64,000 nt of DNA from an uncultured Clostridium sp. (GTDB lineage Bacteria; Bacillota_I; Bacilli_A; RF39; UBA660): assembly GCA_905199855.1 (NCBI GenBank), contig CAJKHY010000003.1, positions 1 to 64,000 on the forward strand. Direction: 5' to 3'. Positions 63,591 through 64,000 of this stretch are shown here, piece by piece. The translations under genes were made by a program, and so were the position numbers. Position 1 is the first letter of the stretch; every line of letters starts with the position of its first letter. The notes below the pieces were generated by a model that was not told the DNA's origin, ran no database searches, and was given only the letters and a program-made list of their open reading frames with translations.

Positions 63591-64000
63591 TTAATCTTCT
63601 ATTTTTTTACATATATATATTGCTCCTGTGCCAATTATACCCACGATGTATTTAATGATGGTAGTAATTATTACAGAAAAGACAAAAATTTTTATGTCGG
63701 CAAAAACAAGGTAGGCAATAATTGAATATAAGACAGTATCTGTAAATTGGATGATTATGGTACTTATGAAGTTGCTAATCCATATTTTGTTTTTAGTTTT
63801 TCTTATTTGATAATATAGTTCAATGTTTGCTAATATGGAAGCAATATATGCTATTACGAAAGCTATACATTTGATTATATCTAGTTTAAAAACATTTATA
63901 AATGCTTCGTTATTTTCTAAATTAATATAACCTATGTTATAGTTATTTAACATAACTATAAGTAAATATGAGAAAATAAGCGACATAATAGAACAGATCA
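63591..64000 (-). CDS. Queuosine-precursor transporter-like (VUT/YhhQ) protein, 5' end outside
   Basis: At least 131 residues of a membrane protein with about four helices are visible. YIASILANIELYYQIRKTKN and WISNFISTIIIQFTDTVLYS resemble the YhhQ/VUT-1 family of queuosine-precursor transporters. An ATG occurs at 63986, but the frame remains open to the window edge and the family is longer, so the start is probably outside. The stop precedes the repressor gene by 13 bases on the same strand. Confidence 0.7.
   Translation of the reverse strand, partial: ICSIMSLIFSYLLIVMLNNYNIGYINLENNEAFINVFKLDIIKCIAFVIAYIASILANIELYYQIRKTKNKIWISNFISTIIIQFTDTVLYSIIAYLVFADIKIFVFSVIITTIIKYIVGIIGTGAIYICKKIED

Overview
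The window is very AT-rich DNA from a low-GC Gram-positive bacterium of the Bacilli lineage. Gene order closely follows Bacillus subtilis around its origin: rpmH-rnpA-yidC-jag-mnmE-mnmG-rsmG-parB on one side and dnaA-dnaN-recF-gyrB-gyrA, tadA-dnaX-ybaB-recR-bofA, holB-ricT-trmN-rsmI and pth-mfd on the other. Sporulation-type genes (spoIID, spoIIQ, spoIIID, spoIIR, bofA, spoVG, a CwlJ-type hydrolase) and a MurE with the DNPR motif indicate an endospore-lineage organism with a meso-DAP wall. The compact, AT-rich style suggests an uncultured gut Bacilli/Mollicutes-like relative; that placement is inference. The genetic code is standard: TGA terminates several genes and the tRNA-Trp reads UGG.

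The replication origin lies around dnaA (33.2-35.05 kb). Most genes to its left are on the minus strand and most to its right on the plus strand, as expected for two divergent replichores. Left arm: 0-1.7 kb spoVG, a coiled-coil membrane protein and LemA; 1.7-8.6 kb an mreB-spoIIID-spoIIQ-spoIID-DUF1146-rpiB-rpmE-SGNH-murA-fba block; 8.7-15.7 kb a lineage-specific membrane protein, then mntP-spoIIR-prmC-prfA-rpoE-argS-ywiB; 15.8-18.1 kb a class A PBP and a DUF1287 pseudogene; 18.2-31.1 kb parB back to rpmH, interrupted by several unrecognised genes. A HerA-like ATPase sits between rpmH and dnaA.

Right arm: dnaA-dnaN, then a ComK homologue with its own terminator, then recF-gyrB-gyrA. The 664-bp gap after gyrA holds three perfect parS sites in a 60-bp tandem repeat, DnaA boxes and a very short SRP RNA gene. 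Next come the tadA-to-mfd housekeeping clusters, with a PP2C phosphatase before mfd. From 54.8 to 57.5 kb there are a pyrophosphatase, a DUF3298 protein, two decayed loci and tRNA-Trp. The end carries a CwlJ-like hydrolase, asnB-murF-murE (probably peptidoglycan precursor synthesis and amidation), an S24-type repressor and the end of a queuosine-precursor-type transporter.

The signals most worth following are: three unlinked genes preceded by a nearly identical long promoter box, two of which share an N-terminal domain; the phased parS array with a lone, strongly extended ParB; comK inside the dnaN-recF interval; a small repeated element placed just after intrinsic terminators; and hairpins that could mask the starts of mntP and spoIIID.
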